A DNA stretch of 9,245 nucleotides, taken from assembly GCA_937880795.1 (NCBI GenBank), contig CALGRQ010000153.1, positions 1 through 9,245 of the forward strand, written 5' to 3'. Each line of letters opens with the position of its first letter. The first letter of the stretch is position 1. Both the position numbers and the translations under genes were made by a program. The DNA comes from an uncultured Dyadobacter sp. (GTDB lineage Bacteria > Bacteroidota > Bacteroidia > Cytophagales > Spirosomataceae). Below the pieces are notes generated by a model. That model was given only the letters and a program-made list of their open reading frames with translations. It was not told the origin of the DNA and did no database searches. This document shows positions 7,027-9,245 of the stretch, in pieces.

Positions 7027-8280
7027 ATGGCAGATCGTAAAACGAGACTGGCAGTCATTCTGATTACGTCCCTATTTTTTCTATGGGGATTTGCTTTGAA
7101 CCTCAATCCCATTCTAATTCCACATCTGAAAAAGGCGTGTCAATTAAGCGACTTCCAATCGGCTCTGATCGATTCCGCATCCTATATAGCCTATTTCTTG
7201 ATTGCACTCCCCGCGGGGCTTTTTATGAAAAAATACGGATATAAAGCGGGTATTACGCTGGGATTATTACTGTTTGCCTTTGGGACATTTCTTTTCTACC
7301 CGGCAGCAGAAATGAGGCATTTTGGTTTTTTTCTGGTTGCTCTCTTCATTATTGCAAGTGGCTTAACGTTGCTGGAAACAGCTGCCAATCCCTATATCAC
7401 CGTGTTGGGTGATTCCGAATCGGCTACTCAAAGACTTAATTTTGCACAATCATTTAATGGCTTAGCGGCTTTTTTAGCTCCTTTAATGGGCGGCTTTTTT
7501 ATCCTGTCGGGCAAAACACTTACCCCGGAGGAAGAGCAGGCCATGTCATCCGCAGAACTGGATGCTTACCTGAATATGGAAGCGGCTTCGGTGCAAATCC
7601 CATTTGTCATTATTGGTTTGGTGGTGTTGCTGGTAGCCGTTCTAATATGGCGAACTTCCTTGCCTGAAATTAAAGATGAGGAGGAGGATAATGAAGAAAT
7701 GAAAGGCTCTATATTGGAAGAGAAAAATCTGGTTTTAGGCGTAGTAGCACAGTTTTTCTATGTGGGAGCACAGGTTTGTATCAGCAGCTTTTTTATTCGT
7801 TTTGCTGATCACGTCGCCGGAGTTGAAGAAAAAACCGCAGCTTATTTACTATCAGCGGCGTTTTTAAGCTTTATGATTGGTCGTTTTATAGGTACTTACC
7901 TGATGAAATTTATTGCGCCTTCTCGTTTATTGGCCATTTACAGTATTGCCAATATTGTGCTCCTTGCTGCTGCTGTTTCCACTACGGGTATGCTCGCGGT
8001 ATATGCGCTGGTTGGAGTTCAATTCTTTATGTCAATTATGTTCCCAACCATTTTTGCATTGAGTATTCGTGGTTTGGGAGCTAAAACAAAAATGGGGTCA
8101 TCGTTGGTCATTATGGCTATTGTAGGCGGCGCTATTTTTCCAGTGATTATGGGCCAGCTTTCAGATGTATCAACCATTCAAACTGCGTATATAGTACCTG
8201 CGGTATGTTTTATTGTCGTTCTTTATTTTGCTATCAAAAATAATTCTGTTAAAAGTGTGAAGCTTGGCGCATCACATTAG
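7027..8280 (+). CDS. fucP: FucP-type L-fucose/H+ symporter (MFS)
   Basis: 417 residues; E. coli FucP has 438. It is a twelve-helix inner-membrane transporter of the FHS family in the major facilitator superfamily. Diagnostic segments are SLFFLWGFALNLNPILIP (TM1), PAGLFMKKYGYKAGITLG (loop 2-3), GLTLLETAANPYITVLG with E117 (equivalent to E. coli Glu135), LNFAQSFNG with Q141 (Gln162), AQFFYVGAQVC, IGRFIGTYL and FPTIFALSIRGLG. An acidic linker at about 214-228 (EIKDEEEDNEEMK) joins the two halves. N25 corresponds to Asn43, but the position of Asp46, implicated in proton coupling in E. coli FucP, is Pro28. The expected role is proton-driven uptake of L-fucose or a related sugar. It sits between the mutarotase and a sugar dehydrogenase, which supports that role. 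Exact substrate unproven. Confidence 0.85.
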   Translation: MADRKTRLAVILITSLFFLWGFALNLNPILIPHLKKACQLSDFQSALIDSASYIAYFLIALPAGLFMKKYGYKAGITLGLLLFAFGTFLFYPAAEMRHFGFFLVALFIIASGLTLLETAANPYITVLGDSESATQRLNFAQSFNGLAAFLAPLMGGFFILSGKTLTPEEEQAMSSAELDAYLNMEAASVQIPFVIIGLVVLLVAVLIWRTSLPEIKDEEEDNEEMKGSILEEKNLVLGVVAQFFYVGAQVCISSFFIRFADHVAGVEEKTAAYLLSAAFLSFMIGRFIGTYLMKFIAPSRLLAIYSIANIVLLAAAVSTTGMLAVYALVGVQFFMSIMFPTIFALSIRGLGAKTKMGSSLVIMAIVGGAIFPVIMGQLSDVSTIQTAYIVPAVCFIVVLYFAIKNNSVKSVKLGASH

Positions 8281-8331
8281 CAATGAGTTGATTACATTTT
8301 AGTGGATCACCGTATAAAAAACTTCTTACAT

Positions 8332-9120
8332 ATGGATTTACAGCTTAAAGACAAAGTGGTTATTGTAACCGGAGGCGCCAAAGGTATTGGTGAAGGTATT
8401 GTGCAAGTATTGGCAGGAGAAGGTGCTATACCGGTTATTGTAGGTAGAAATGCTGCGGACAATCAGAAAGTGGTGGATGAACTGGCAGCAAAAGGTTGCC
8501 GGGCATTTCAGTTTGCTGCTGAACTGAGCCGTCCGGAAGATTCTAAAAAAGCCGTGGATGCTGTTTTAAAGGAATTTGGACGTATTGATGGTTTGGTTAA
8601 TAATGCAGGTGCCAACGATGGTGTAGGGCTCGAAAATGGAAATTATGAAGCTTTCATGGCCTCTCTACATAAAAATATGGTTCATTATTACCTCATGGCT
8701 CAACATGCCCTGCCTGCTCTGAAAGAATCAAAGGGAGCAATTGTAAATATTACTTCCAAAACGTCCGAAACGGGACAGGGGGGAACGTCGGCTTATGCTG
8801 CGGCTAACGGGGGGCGTAATGCGTTGACGCGCGAATGGGCAGTGGAGTTGCTAAAATATGGTATTCGGGTAAATTCGGTAGTGGTTTCTGAATGTTGGAC
8901 GCCCATGTACGCGAACTGGCTAAATTCATTACCGAACCCGGAAGAAACACTTGAAAAGATTGTCTCCAAAATTCCACTGGAAAATCGAATGACCACGGCC
9001 GAAGAAATTGCCAATATGACGGTTTTCTTATTGTCCCGTCAATCCAGCCATACAACTGGTCAACTCATTTATGTAGATGGTGGATATGTTCATCTGGACC
9101 GCGCGCTGGCAAATGGTTAG
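8332..9120 (+). CDS. SDR-family sugar dehydrogenase, probable L-fucose dehydrogenase
   Basis: 262 residues from the ATG at 8332. The frame extends to a GTG at 8302, but MDLQLKDKVVIVTGG is the normal start for this family. It is a classical-length short-chain dehydrogenase/reductase: cofactor motif TGGAKGIG (13-20), NNAG (90-93), Asn115 of the tetrad, Ser142 in NITSK, and Tyr155 in SAYAAAN. The position four after the tyrosine, normally the catalytic Lys, is Asn159. The usual PG motif after strand 6 is also altered (VVVSECWTP). The C-terminal LIYVDGGYV is typical. The likely reaction is NAD(P)-dependent oxidation of L-fucose to the lactone, first oxidation of the non-phosphorylative route, inferred from neighbours and overall resemblance. 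It is last in the operon, 51 bases after fucP and just before a terminator. The Lys-to-Asn change leaves activity uncertain. Confidence 0.8.
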   Translation: MDLQLKDKVVIVTGGAKGIGEGIVQVLAGEGAIPVIVGRNAADNQKVVDELAAKGCRAFQFAAELSRPEDSKKAVDAVLKEFGRIDGLVNNAGANDGVGLENGNYEAFMASLHKNMVHYYLMAQHALPALKESKGAIVNITSKTSETGQGGTSAYAAANGGRNALTREWAVELLKYGIRVNSVVVSECWTPMYANWLNSLPNPEETLEKIVSKIPLENRMTTAEEIANMTVFLLSRQSSHTTGQLIYVDGGYVHLDRALANG

Positions 9121-9134
9121 TAAATGAGGAAAGG

Positions 9135-9194
9135 GAGGACGGTGAATGAGGGGTATACCTTACCTAATCTCACCGTCCTCTTATTTTTTAATCC
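9135..9194 (+). terminator. Intrinsic terminator closing the sugar operon
   Basis: GAGGACGGTGA (9135-9145) pairs perfectly with TCACCGTCCTC (9170-9180), an 11-bp stem. The intervening 24 bases contain the palindrome GGTATACC (9152-9159), which can add an inner hairpin. The stem is followed by TTATTTTTTA (9181-9190). This Rho-independent terminator lies 14 bases after the dehydrogenase stop, so the operon has three genes. Nothing recognisable lies in the remaining bases to 9245. Confidence 0.88.
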
Positions 9195-9245
9195 GAAATC
9201 TCATTGATTATTCAGCTCCTCTGGAAAACTACATGTAATTTGTAG

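Noticed and set aside
8793..9055. Minus-strand reading frames opposite the dehydrogenase gene.
   Set aside because: They overlap a conserved SDR coding region and resemble no protein family; antisense shadows.
9201..9245. Possible C-terminal end of a minus-strand gene entering from the right edge (…SFPEELNNQ then TGA at 9201-9203).
   Set aside because: Only about 14 codons are visible, with nothing recognisable and no support over other frames.

Overview
The window looks like chromosomal DNA of a Bacteroidota bacterium, most likely in or near the Sphingobacteriaceae (Sphingobacterium, Olivibacter, Pedobacter-like); the exact genus is inference. Supporting signs are a C-terminal type IX secretion (T9SS) sorting domain, promoter boxes of the Bacteroidota form TAnnTTTG, A-rich start contexts with no clear Shine-Dalgarno sequence, AT-rich intergenic DNA, and protein families typical of that phylum.

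Layout. (1) 1-107: the last codons of an upstream gene and a strong intrinsic terminator. (2) 108-560: a long AT-rich leader with a good -7 box and phased TTGTAGT repeats, in front of a large secreted protein (561-2726) with a signal peptide, two diverged N-terminal repeats, Ig-like modules and a T9SS sorting domain. (3) 2753-2788: a perfect 15-bp hairpin separating this gene from a convergent ChaA-type Ca2+(Na+)/H+ antiporter (2811-3890, minus strand). (4) 3891-5572: a non-coding stretch, then a DUF932-like protein of the phage/plasmid-related type and a small orphan protein. This is the most accessory-looking part of the window. (5) 5586-9194: a sugar-catabolic locus. It has an AraC-family regulator (minus strand), a 193-bp divergent regulatory region, and an operon of a RhaM-type sugar mutarotase, a FucP-type sugar/H+ symporter and a short-chain dehydrogenase resembling L-fucose dehydrogenases, closed by an intrinsic terminator.

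How the locus could work (inference from families and context): the symporter imports L-fucose or a related 6-deoxy or aldose sugar, the mutarotase speeds interconversion of its anomers, and the NAD(P)-dependent dehydrogenase oxidises it to the lactone. That is the first part of the non-phosphorylative L-fucose route. The lactonase, dehydratase and later enzymes are not in the window, and the terminator after the dehydrogenase means they belong to another transcript. The AraC protein is the obvious candidate regulator.

Most of the window is recognisable. The points most worth a second look are two active-site departures in the sugar operon (the SDR YxxxK lysine is Asn; the FucP TM1 aspartate is Pro), the phased repeats around the -7 box of the secreted-protein gene, and the DUF932/orphan gene pair. 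I see no convincing evidence of a wholly new system.
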